This document shows, piece by piece, positions 13,801 to 23,166 of a stretch of DNA of 64,000 bases. The number at the start of each line of letters is the position of its first letter. Positions within the stretch are counted from its first letter, which is position 1. The position numbers and the translations under genes were made by a program. The notes under the pieces were generated by a model. It saw only the letters and a program-made list of their open reading frames with translations, was not told where the DNA came from and did no database searches. Origin of the DNA: Pelecanus crispus. Its lineage: Eukaryota > Chordata > Aves > Pelecaniformes > Pelecanidae. The stretch is taken from the NCBI RefSeq assembly GCF_030463565.1, contig NC_134644.1, positions 126,481,388 through 126,545,387 of the forward strand, given 5' to 3'.

Positions 13801-14404
13801 GATAACAGTCAAGTCGTTTTAAAGAAAGAAAAAGTCTGTTTGGAAGAGCTCGATTTACAGGCACCTTTCTCTGCAGCCATGTGCTCTGTGGTGTCTCCAG
13901 GAGAAGCCTAACTTTCAAGGTTCCACAGAGAAGAACAGATCGAGTAAAATTAAACAGACTTAACAGCCACCTGGGGCAACCCCGGCAAACGCGTGCCTCC
14001 GCACAGCCTGTCACAGCTCCCGGGAACACCCGGCCGAGCGGCCCCGCCACAGCCCGGGGGAAGGGGTCTCGCCTCCCGTCGCCGCTCGGCTCAGTCCCAC
14101 CGGGCATAGGAGCCGCGGCGACAGCGGCTGCGGCAGGCCGGGCTGGACCCCTCGCCCCCCGGGCCGCCGCCGGGCGGAAGGGAGCGGCGCCGCCTTCCCC
14201 GCCCCGTGTAAACAAGCCGGGCGCCCCGCTCCGCTCCCGGCACCGACCTTCCGAGGTGAGGCGGCAGAAGGGCTTCACCAGCTCGGCGAAGCTCAGGTTG
14301 TTCTTGCGGGTGAGCCTCTCCGCCTCCTCGCTGCACAGCGCGGCCACCAAGGGCACGAACGAGTCCTGGATGAACTCCTGCACCGACTGCACGCACTGGG
14401 CCAT
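1740..14404 (-). CDS. TRAPPC8: TRAPPC8, trafficking protein particle complex subunit 8 (5' part: coding exons 1-3)
   Basis: TRAPPC8 is the large subunit specific to the TRAPPIII complex, which tethers vesicles and activates RAB1 in ER-Golgi traffic and autophagy. Three coding exons are visible on the minus strand: 14404-14248, 7713-7519 and 1829-1740. Spliced in phase 1 throughout, they give about 147 residues that closely follow my memory of the vertebrate protein: MAQCVQSVQEF at the start, MRDPNNQLH and AGDYDLNIS in exon 2, and TTPWFESYRE and SMPASDHEFLNHY in exon 3. The family protein is roughly 1,430 residues, so about nine tenths lies left of the window. The ATG at 14404 is chosen because it matches the family start and has G at -3 and +4. 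The reading frame stays open upstream to another ATG at 14641. The gene is transcribed away from RNF125 and starts in a CpG island. Confidence 0.93.
1830..7518 (-). other. TRAPPC8 intron 2
   Basis: About 5.7 kb of AT-rich intron on the minus strand. Short open frames occur in both directions, but none resembles a known protein. A C-rich low-complexity patch lies at about 2899-2923. No interspersed repeat was recognised. Confidence 0.8.
7519..7713 (-). CDS. TRAPPC8: TRAPPC8 coding exon 2
   Basis: This 195-bp exon is phase 1 at both ends. The acceptor is a long T tract followed by AG at 7715-7714, and the donor is GTATGT at 7518-7513. It encodes HMRDPNNQLHIIKNLK onward to AGDYDLNIS, which is nearly identical to mammalian TRAPPC8 as I recall it. 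The last base (G) joins CT of exon 3 to give Ala, matching the family's NISATTPW junction. Confidence 0.94.
7714..14247 (-). other. TRAPPC8 intron 1
   Basis: About 6.5 kb of AT-rich intron lying between the CpG-island exon 1 and exon 2. It ends in the poly-T acceptor tract (A-run at 7716-7735 on the plus strand). No coding exon, RNA gene or recognisable repeat was seen in it. Confidence 0.8.
14248..14404 (-). CDS. TRAPPC8: TRAPPC8 coding exon 1
   Basis: The exon encodes residues 1-52 plus one base. It begins MAQCVQSVQEF and ends CRLTSE, which matches the vertebrate TRAPPC8 N-terminus. The donor is GTCGGT at 14247-14242, an imperfect but usable site. The leftover G joins TT of exon 2 to make a Val codon (SE-V-HMRD), as in the family. 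Confidence 0.92.
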
Positions 14405-14571
14405 CGCCGCCGCCCGGGGGCCCGAGCCGACCCCGCCACCTTCCTCCGCTCTTCTCCGCTCAGGCTCCGCCGGCTTCCCCTCCCCGTCCGCCCGCCACTG
14501 CCTCCCCGCGGCTCCCGCTCCGGCCGCCTGCCCCGACGCCGCGGCCACCGACGGCTCAGCAACCGGCCAGC

Positions 14572-14583
14572 GCCGCCATGTTG
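14572..14583 (+). promoter_or_regulatory. YY1-type element (GCCGCCATGTTG)
   Basis: The 12-mer fits the YY1 consensus GCCGCCATNTTG. It lies about 170 bp upstream of the TRAPPC8 ATG, where such elements often sit close to the start site of TATA-less genes. Function is inferred from the motif only. Confidence 0.5.
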
Positions 14584-14642
14584 CGCCTGAGCCGAGCCCC
14601 TCGGGTAGCGCCCGCTCCCGGCGGCCCCCGCGCTCGCTCATG

Positions 14643-14652
14643 TGATTGGCCG
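14643..14652 (-). promoter_or_regulatory. CCAAT box upstream of TRAPPC8
   Basis: The plus strand reads TGATTGGCCG, so the minus strand has CGGCCAATCA, a good NF-Y type site. It lies about 240 bp upstream of the TRAPPC8 ATG and beside GC boxes. The transcription start was not determined. Confidence 0.55.
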
Positions 14653-15190
14653 AAAGGGGCGGCGCCGGGGCGGGGCGCGCAGGGGCGGAAGCGGCCGAGA
14701 AGGGGGAGGCGACGGTGGCCGGGCGGGAGGGGGGATGGGTCAGTTCGTGCCTCCGTTCCGCCCCCCCGCCCCGGGCGTTGGTGCGTTCTGACAGGGCGGG
14801 CGCGGGACGCCGTCACCAACCGCCGCTAACGGCCTCGCCTCGCTGAGGCGGCGGGCGGCGGCTGCCCCCGGCGGGTCGCCCTGACGGCGGGAGGTTGGTT
14901 TGCGGCAGGCCGAGGGCCGGCATTCGGCCCCCGCTCCCAGCCGCTGCGCTCCCCGCCTACCCGCGCCGTGGCTCGGGGCTCAGCGCCCGGGCTGGCAGCC
15001 GCGCCGCCGGCCAGGCCGCTCGCCTCGCCTCGCCTCACTCGCACACACCCTCGCCGTGGCTGGGCAGCCGGGGCCGGCTTTGGGGCCGGCTTTTCGTCCG
15101 GCGGAGGCTCCCCTTGTTAAACGAGGTGCAGGAGGAGGGGGTAGTTGGACCAGCCAGGCTTTGCAGAGCTTTGCTAGGCGGTGAGAGTTC

Positions 15191-15249
15191 GGGGGGGGGG
15201 GGGGGGGGGAATGTAGAACTATTAACACACCCATGCACCCCCCCCCCAG
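15191..15249. repeat. Poly-G run of 19 followed by a C run
   Basis: A run of 19 G at 15191-15209 is followed about 30 bp later by a run of about 11 C (about 15238-15248), at the outer edge of the TRAPPC8 island. The two could pair or form a quadruplex. Run lengths are likely to be error-prone. Confidence 0.85.
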
Positions 15250-18200
15250 AAAAACAGATCTGAAGTTTTTATTTAAAAAAAAAAAAGCCAGAATGGTTAA
15301 AAAGTAAAGAGTTTTGGGGGGTTTCTCTGGCGGACCTGTCAGTGCTCAGTTGTAGGCATGAGATGAAAATCATGTAAAATAGCTTCATTTTCGAGATTTG
15401 CCTATTAAAGCATGGTATTATACAAAGTCCCGCTTTTACATTTGTAACCTGAGGAAGGAAGTGACATGGACGGAAGACAACAGTGATGATCAGTAAGAAT
15501 GAGTAATTTTGAATATGTTCTTTACAAATACAGACTACTGTAGTAGGGTTTGGTTTTAACATGCCATCAGGGACAGTGCTTAGGACAGGGCTTGTAAACA
15601 TCACAAAAAAGTTTTCATGTCTTGGGAAATCAAGGCTTAGCAAGACTATAATAAGGCATGATTTCAACAGTAAGGTTTGAAAATCATTATCCCTTTTCTG
15701 AGTATTTGACGAGCCTGTCAGACGCAGGAAGTTTTTACAAATTACTGAAGTGAGCCAGGTAAGTACAGGAGAGAGCTTATTCTGAGGGAAGATTTAAAAC
15801 ATGAGATCACTCCTTCCTAAATGCAAATGTCAGAGGCAGAGTTGTTATCGCTTAGATTCAGTGGGAGATTACACATCATTTTTCAGATGCATGATTTACA
15901 AAGGCATAAGAAGCCAAGCCTCATTATTTCTCCCACTGCCAGAAGTACTCTTTATGTGCCACTAATTTCCATGGTAAATCTTCATATATAAGAACCTTTA
16001 AAAAAAAAAGCAAAAGGAAGATGACGTTATATTTATAGTTGATGTTACAGAATTAATACATCCTTAATGGAAAACCAAATAAAACTCAAAAAAATAATAT
16101 CTAATTGTCTTCACTAACAAATTCAGTAATTGGGAGATTAGTGTTAACTCATCTACATCAATTGGATCAGCAACTTCCTCTGTGAATGAAAAATCAGTTA
16201 TTAATTCAATGTGGGCAGTAAGAAAAAAAATAATAGGCCATACAACTTGCTGTTTTTCAGGATTGAGTCCTGGGAATGTTATCCAAAAGCTACTAAATAC
16301 TGCTGAAAAAAATATTTGGGCTTTGACAGATTTTTAGAACAAGGTGAAGGCCAACATTCTGCAAATATTTATGGCTTAGCCACAGTTGGAAATTCCCCAA
16401 ACTATTCCAAAATAATGTTTTCACAGGGACTTTAAACTGTGACCTCCACATGGGCACTTTGGAAGAACAGTGCTTCTCCCACATTCCTCTTAATCCATTA
16501 CTTCAGAACTGTACATGAATTACATCTGGTAGATTGAAGTGGATCAGAAGTCCCAATCCTGTTCACACATGATTCGACATTAAAAATTACTTTAAAATTA
16601 TGACCATCATTATGTCTTTCTGGCAGACGTTCAATTTTCAATTCAGTTTCTGGCAGAGGTTCACATTTCCTGTGGCTATTAGCAATATTTTGGTAGCCAT
16701 TACAGAGTGAGGAATCATTTTTTGTTGTAAAAAATTGTTGTAAATGCATTGGGGTTTTTTAATTAGAGCAGCTCTGCATTCTAAACCTACATTCGTGTGC
16801 TCAAAATTCATTCTCTGTGAAAACATGTTGTACTCGTTTTTCTTTTTACCCAGTATTGGGAATTTGGTCCTTAGAATTTCTCTCTCGTGATGTTCTCTCC
16901 CAGTACAACACTGTCCGAAGGACTGGTTCTGTCACACTTGTTTCATACAGCTCTGCTGTCTCGTGGGCTGTGCTGGCCTCAGACAAGGTAGTGTTTTCCC
17001 ACGACTGAGAACCTTTGATGCAGCCTCTGACTTGCCTGCCCTACTGAGGAGGGATAAACACAGTAGCTCAGGGTGCTGTATCCCAGAGATGTTGCTAAAA
17101 ATGGTGTAGTCAAAGAGGATTCAAATAATAATTACCTTTATTTACAAGGCAGAAGGCACATTAGAAGGAATAGAATATGTCATCGCTAATTACTTGTGTC
17201 ATTCCCAAGCCTGGCAATGTGTGGACAAAATTTTGCTTTCCGAGTCTGACAGTGTACAAATAGATAGGACAGATAGTGGACAGAAGTACAAAGGGATAAT
17301 ACGACGTCATGAATCCATGTTCTACGCATCTGAATTATTTAACTGAACATGCTGGTTTTTACCGAGGAAGAGATGGATCAAAGGAAACAGCAGGTGAACA
17401 GCAGTGAGATTGTGTAGTATGCGGTGGGACAGGGGAGGCCTAGTCAGAGGGAATAGAAAAAGAGAACAAATAATAATAAAGTGTCTTGAATAGACTAGAA
17501 CAAAAACATCACCAAGCCAGAAAAATATGTCCACTGTTTCAGTTGTAAAAAAAGAGAATATGACTGTAAAATTTGGACTTGAAAGTGCTTAGCCTCTGCC
17601 CCTCTGCTGCTTCCTTGCTGCTGCTGCCAGGAGTGCTTTTTCACTCCCTCAGGCTGGAAGCTTCCTGAACTTACAAGTTCTGCAATTCCTTTATGCAGGT
17701 CACTAGGCCAGAGAACGGGAGCTTTCTGCTGAACTGAGCTGCTGCTGAGGAAGTTTGTTTGAAAGGGGTTTTTCACCTGTTAATAAAATAATACTTGTAT
17801 TGTGTAGGTTTAAGACAGAGGAAAAAATATAGAATTGCAAATGCTGCAATCCGAAGTTGAATCCAGTGCTTTCATTTGCAGTTATTTGAATATGGAACAT
17901 GTCTGCTTCCGTCTAAGTCAGTTACAGGTTAAACTATATCCTTGAAAATTTACATTGGAGCTCCAAGCTCCCTGCAAACTTCAAGCGCACATTTGAGTTT
18001 TTGCTCAAGCTTCTGCCCGAGGGCACATTTGAGTTTTTCCTCAGTTCAAGCTTCTGCCAAGTTACAGAAGTGATGTTTTGCACAGAAGTCCACTCCAGCA
18101 CAAATTGAAGTGAGATTTTAAGATTTAACTAAAATCACGCAAGAAGCCACATATCTGGGGGGGAGGAGACGGTTGTTTGAGGTTTTTTTAATAAGCCACA

Positions 18201-18303
18201 CTGATACACAGACAAATCATTGCAAGTTAGGTACCAGTGTAGATTTACAGCCAGTTATCTGTCATGTGGTAACTCCTCAAGGTTAATCCGGGAATGTGAT
18301 TTC
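15250..18303. other. Intergenic DNA between TRAPPC8 and the gag-like remnant
   Basis: AT-rich DNA with only short, unrecognised open frames on both strands. The one structured element seen is the imperfect tandem duplication near 17987-18060. Confidence 0.7.
17987..18060. repeat. Imperfect tandem duplication, period 36
   Basis: The segment GCACATTTGAGTTTTTGCTC followed by AAGCTTCTGCC starts at 17987. It recurs at 18023 with one substitution and a 3-4 base insertion (CAGTTCAAGCTTCTGCC). There are two copies only, in non-coding DNA. Confidence 0.8.
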
Positions 18304-19132
18304 TCAACTTTTGGATTTGCTTTTGGCCTTCACAAGGCTCCTGGACAGCGTGATCCTCTGTGTTAGCTGTTCTGCACCAGCGTCACTGGTGTGGAAGGTG
18401 AATTGCTGCCAGAGTGCGGCTGTGGTGTCTGAGGCTGGGGTCCCTGTGCTCTGCCATGCACAAGCAGCCCTCTGAGTTTCACTGCCTTCCATAGATCTAA
18501 GGAAAAGCTCTTGAAATGCCCTTCTGCAGCTTGCACGACGAACAAGAAACAACACACAGGGACAGAAGAAAGAACAACTCATCCTGTGCTGAATCAACAC
18601 ACCTTTTGCCAAAAGGCAAGGAAAAAAAAAATTCTGAAGGAAGATTTTACACAGCAAGGCAGTAAGAACTGTGCCGGGGGCCTCAAGCATGTACCAAGCC
18701 CGTATGTACCAAGCCCATGGTGGCTGGAACACAGCCCAGGCAATCCTCTGACTCGGATGACACGCTGGCTGAAGTGGAAGGTCGGATCTGAAGCTGCAAG
18801 GGTTAGACGGTAAGGTTTGCTCAGCCACACCTCGGGGTGGGTCATAAAGAGGAGCAGATGGTAGCAGATGGTCGATCTCCAGCTCTTCTGAATCAATGGG
18901 ACACTCTCCCTGCCAGCTCCGGGATCCCAGTGCCTTTGATGGGCTTGGATGGGAATGCGTGGTCATGCAGTTCTCCTTCCAGGCATGATAATACAGCTCC
19001 TCCTGTGAACAATTCCCAGGACCTAGAGAGAGATAGGAAGAGCTGGTAGCTCTTGATGATCCTGCCCTGGGTGGGAATTCCAAGGTAATAGTTCTCTAGA
19101 ACCTCTCTTTTGTTCCCCATAGAAGCAGCCAT
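18304..19132 (-). pseudogene. Possible degenerate endogenous-retrovirus gag remnant
   Basis: Two overlapping minus-strand frames together suggest the N-terminal part of a retroviral Gag. One frame (19132 down to 18893) has an internal Met-Gly-Asn start, like a myristoylated matrix protein. The other (19083 down to 18304, 259 residues) contains the acidic-proline stretch LLPSAPLYDPP, which holds a PSAP late-domain-like motif. The frames are shifted relative to each other, and no protease, polymerase or envelope segment follows, so it would be a broken old copy. A purine-rich tract lies at 19288-19340. No LTR pair could be defined. The alternative is a chance open frame; the evidence is limited to motifs. 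Confidence 0.35.
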
Positions 19133-19287
19133 CTACCACTCCCCTGACTCAGCCCAGGATTAACAGCAATTTTTTATTTGCTGGTATTGCCCAAGACTCT
19201 TAAGAGCATCTTTTTATTAACAGATGTAAATCTAAAAAGACTTCATAAGAATTGATGTAAGTTTTTCATATAAATATGAAACAAAAC

Positions 19288-19340
19288 ATAACAAAAGAGA
19301 GAGAGAAGTAGAAGAAAAGAAGAAAGGAAGGAAAGCAAGC
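19288..19340. repeat. Purine-rich (GA/GGAA) low-complexity tract
   Basis: The plus strand is almost purely A and G over about 50 bp (GAGAGAGAGAAG then AAGAAAGGAAGGAAAG). It is a simple repeat next to the possible gag remnant. Confidence 0.75.
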
Positions 19341-20278
19341 AGGTCCAAACTCAGCACCGGGTACCTACATTGCATTTTCCCCTGAAGAAACTTCCCCCAG
19401 AAAGGGACCGGCAGGCCTGAGTTGGTGGCTAGCTGAGGGATCTAGACAGTTCGCTCCACCAGGCTCGGCTTTTGGATAGTGAACCACAACTAAAAGAGGC
19501 CCCAGGGGTAGCACGAGCAGGAGGGAAAGGGGAAGCAAGCTATCGCAAAGCCTTTAAATGATTTTAAAAGGGTGTAACCACACAGACTGCACTCAGATTA
19601 GAGGCACTACATCTCTTTGCCAGTCTCAGCTGAGGAGTATACGATGACTTTGATGAAGTATAGTAGGTGTAGATCTAACAGCTAATTTCTGTTCCTCAAG
19701 AAATTACCTTATTCATTTTTTTCAGCTTAAACTGGAACAGAAGTTGAAATTTTGAAATCTACCAACTGGCATTTTGGGGAGAGAAAAAAAACTTTGAAGT
19801 TCACTGGAATATTAATTTTAAAAAAGCTTCTGTTTTGACTTGGCAACGTCATGCTTTCGGTGTGTAATTTATGCTGTAATGTGAAATACCTTTCTGAATT
19901 AAATGGAATTACTAAATGTAAAAATTTAAGCAGGCTGTTTGGAAGTGGTTGGAAAGTTTGGACTATACCTTGCCATGACTGGTACAGGACACAAGACATG
20001 GAAGAAAAAGAGATTATATCCTGAGGTCATGGCTTTCCAATTTGGGAGCCAGCACTGTCAGACTAAATCGTTCATTCCTCCATTTCCCTTCTTTCCTTAA
20101 CAGCAAAAATATAATTATCCATTCAATGTAGTTCCTAGCAGGGAACTCTCTCACGTTGGCATTGTGCTGCCTGGAAGCTGCTGGAGCGGAGTGCTCTGAC
20201 TCTTGTCTCCCCTTTGCCCTCCATCTCTTCCCAAGCTGAGGACTATAGCCCTGCCAATACTAGAGGAACAATCACGTC

Positions 20279-23050
20279 TTGTGCACTAAATTCAGTGACT
20301 CCTGGTTTAATACAGATCAGAATGAATTCCTTTATGCTTCAAATGATGATGCAGCAATCTATGACATAGTCGCCATCACGGAAACGTGGTGGGACGACTC
20401 TCATGACTGGAGTGCTGCACTGGAGGGCTATAAGCTCTTCAGAAGGGATAGGCAGGGAAGAAAAGGCGGTGGGGTGGCTCTGTATGTTAGGGAGTGTTTT
20501 GATTGTATAGAGCTTGACAGTGGTGATGACAAGGTGGAATGCTTATGGGTAAGGATGAGGGGGAAGGCCGGAAAGGCGGATGTCCTGTTGGGAGTCTGCC
20601 ATAGACCACCCAACCAGGATGTAGAGGTAGATGAGGCATTCTATAAACGGCTGGCAGAAGTCCCACAATCGCTAGCCCTTGTTCTTGTGGGGGACTTCAA
20701 CTTGCCGGACAGCTGCTGGAAATACCACACAGCAGAGAGGCAGCAGTCTTGGAAGTTCCTAGAGCATGTAGGGGATAACTATCTAATGCAGCTGGTAAGC
20801 GAGCCTACCAGGGGAGGTGCCCCGCTTGACCTGCTGTTTACCAACAGAGAAGGGCTTGTGGGAAATGTCGAGGTCGGAGGCCGTCTCGGGCTTAGCGACC
20901 ACGACATGATAAAGTTCTCAATTTTGGGTGATGCTAAGCGGAGGGGCAGCAAAACTATTACCATGGACTTCCGGAGGGCAGACTTTGGCCTCTTCAGGAC
21001 CCTGGTTGGGAAGGTCCCTTGGGAGGCGGTCCTGAAGGGCAAAGGGGTCCAGGAAGGCTGGGCCCTCTTCAAGAAGGAAGTCTTAAGGGCGCAGGAGCGG
21101 GCTGTCCCCGTGTGTCGTAAGACCAACCGGCGGGGAAATCGACTGGCTTGGCTGAATAGGGAGCTTTTGCGGGGACTCAGGGAAAAAAGGAGAGTCTACC
21201 GCCTTTGGAAGAAGGGGCGGGCAACTCAGGAGGTGTACAGGGATCTTGTTAGGTCCTGCAGGGAGGAAATTAGAAAAGCAAAAGCCCAGCTAGAACTCAA
21301 TCTGGCCAGTGCTGTAAAAGACAATAAAAAATGCTTTTATAAGTACATTAGCAATAAAAGGAGAGCCAAGGAGGATCTCCATCCTTTGCTGGATGTGGGG
21401 GGGAACATTGTCACCGAGGACAAGGAAAAGGCTGAAGTACTTAACGCCTTCTTTGCCTCTGTGTTCAACAGCCAGACCTGTCATCCCCAGGGTACTCAGC
21501 CCCCTGAGCTAGAGGATAGGGATGGGGACCAGAATGGAGCCCTCATAGTCCAGGAGGAAGCAGTTAATGACCTGCTACGCCACCTGGATGCTCACAAGTC
21601 TATGGGGCCGGATGGGATCCACCCGAGAGTACTGAGGGAGCTGGCAGAGGAGCTCGCCAAGCCACTCTCCATCATCTGTCAGCAGTCCTGGTTAACAGGG
21701 GAGGTCCCTGATGACTGGAGGCTTGCCAACGTGACACCCATCTACAAGAAGGGCCGGAAGGAGGACCCGGGGAACTACAGGCCTGTCAGCCTGACCTCGG
21801 TGCCGGGGAAGATTATGGAGAGGTTCATCTTGAGCGAACTCCACAGGCAAGTACAGGTCAACCAGGGGATCAGACCCAGCCAGCATGGGTTCATGAAAGG
21901 CAGGTCCTGCTTGACCAACCTGATCTCCTTCTATGACCTGGTGACCTGCCTGGTAGATGATGGAAAGGCTGTGGATGTCATCTACCTGGACTTTAGCAAA
22001 GCTTTTGACACCGTCTCGCATAATATCCTCCTTGGGAAGCTGGCAGCTCACGGCTTGGACAGGCATACTCTTCGCTGGGTAAAGAACTGGTTGGGTGGCC
22101 GAGCCCAGAGAGTTGTGGTAAATGGTGTTAAGTCCAGTTGGCAGCTGGTCACGAGCGGTGTTCCCCAGGGCTCTGTTTTAGGGCCAGTCTTGTTCAATAT
22201 CTTTATCAATGATCTGGATGAGGGGATCGAGTGTGCCCTCAGTAAGTTTGCAGACGACACCAAATTGGGTGGGAGTGTCGATCTGCTCGAGGGTAGGATG
22301 GCCCTGCAGAGGGACCTGGACAGGCTGGATCGATGAGCCGAGGACAACTGTATGAGGTTCAACAAGGCCAAGTGCCGGGTCCTGCACTTTGGGCACAACA
22401 ACCCCATGCAACGCTACAGGCTTGGGGAGGAGTGGCTGGAAAGCTGCCTGGCCGAAAAGGATCTGGGGGTGTTGGTAGATAGCCGGCTGAACATGAGCCA
22501 GCAGTGTGCCCAGGTGGCCAAGAAGGCCAACAGCATCCTGGCTTGTATCAGGAATGCTGTGGCCAGCAGGAGCAGGGAGGTGATTGTCTCCCTGTACTCG
22601 GCGCTGGTGAGGCCGCACCTGGAATACTGTGTCCAGTTTTGGGCCCCTCAATACAAGAAAGACATTGAGGTGCTGGAGTGTGTTCAGGGAAGGGCAACAA
22701 GGCTGGTGAAGGGTCTGGAGAACAAGTCTTATGAGGAGCGGCTGAGGGAGCTGGGGTTGTTTAGCCTGGAGAAGAGGAGGCTGAGGGGAGACCTTATCGC
22801 TCTCTACAACTACCTGAAAGGAGGTTGTAGTGAGGTGGGTGTTGGTCTCTTCTCCCAAGTAGTTAGCGACAGGACAAGAGGAAATGGGCTCAAGCTGCGC
22901 CAGGGGAGGTTTAGACTGGAAATTAGGAAAAATTTCTTTACGGAAAGGGTGGTCAAGCATTGGAACAGGCTGCCCAGAGAGGTGTTGGAGTCACCATCCC
23001 TGGAAGTGTTCAAAAAACGGGTAGATGTGGCACTTCGGGATATGGTTTAG
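20279..23050 (+). pseudogene. CR1 ORF2 (endonuclease / reverse transcriptase), one internal stop
   Basis: ORF2 encodes an apurinic-type endonuclease and a reverse transcriptase that copies the element's RNA. The frame is open from 20279 to 22333, has a TGA at 22334-22336, and continues in the same frame to 23050. Visible parts are the endonuclease motifs [15 protein letters not shown] and LSDHD, then the RT motifs [21 protein letters not shown] and the catalytic FADD. The first endonuclease block is missing because of 5' truncation. The Met at 20279 lies in flanking DNA and is accidental. After the stop the frame resumes at [13 protein letters not shown] and ends with the C-terminal domain ([10 protein letters not shown]). 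It cannot encode a complete product. Confidence 0.92.
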
Positions 23051-23166
23051 TCTAGTCTACCCTTGATTGGTTTAGGTGGGCTTGGTAGTGTAGGTTAATG
23101 GTTGGACTGGATGATCTTAAAGGTCTTTTCCAACCTAGACGATTCTATGATTCTATGATTCTATGA
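20359..23166 (+). mobile_element. CR1 LINE, 5'-truncated, long and nearly open
   Basis: This is the longest CR1 copy in the window, about 2.8 kb. It starts inside the endonuclease domain at [12 protein letters not shown] and runs through reverse transcriptase, the C-terminal domain, a short 3' UTR of about 115 bp (after 23050) and three tandem ATTCTATG-type octamers (23141-23166). CR1 elements normally insert by target-primed reverse transcription, truncate at the 5' end and leave little or no target-site duplication; none was seen. The long open frame suggests a young copy of its subfamily. Confidence 0.95.

Larger units (their letters stand above)
13980..15190. promoter_or_regulatory. TRAPPC8: CpG island promoter of TRAPPC8
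   Basis: Composition changes abruptly from AT-rich to very GC-rich and CpG-dense. The island covers TRAPPC8 exon 1 and about 800 bp upstream of it. No TATA box is seen. Several GC boxes (GGGGCGG) lie at about 14656-14695, next to an inverted CCAAT box. The open frames on both strands here are products of composition. Nothing recognisable starts rightward, so a divergent partner is not supported. Confidence 0.85.

Noticed and set aside
13881-14645. Plus-strand open frame of 254 codons opposite TRAPPC8 exon 1
   Set aside because: It is antisense to a firmly identified exon in a CpG island. Few stops are expected there by composition, and the protein resembles nothing known.
14578-15263. A divergent gene sharing the TRAPPC8 promoter
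   Set aside because: Several plus-strand frames start here, but none has a recognisable protein, a convincing splice donor or a downstream exon.
20279-20358. Treating the Met at 20279 as the true start of CR1 ORF2
   Set aside because: The residues before [12 protein letters not shown] do not match CR1. The Met is in flanking DNA and the element is 5'-truncated.
22178-22960. Minus-strand frame of 260 codons
   Set aside because: It is antisense to the CR1 ORF2. The similar frame at 45-239 is the same shadow in another CR1 copy.
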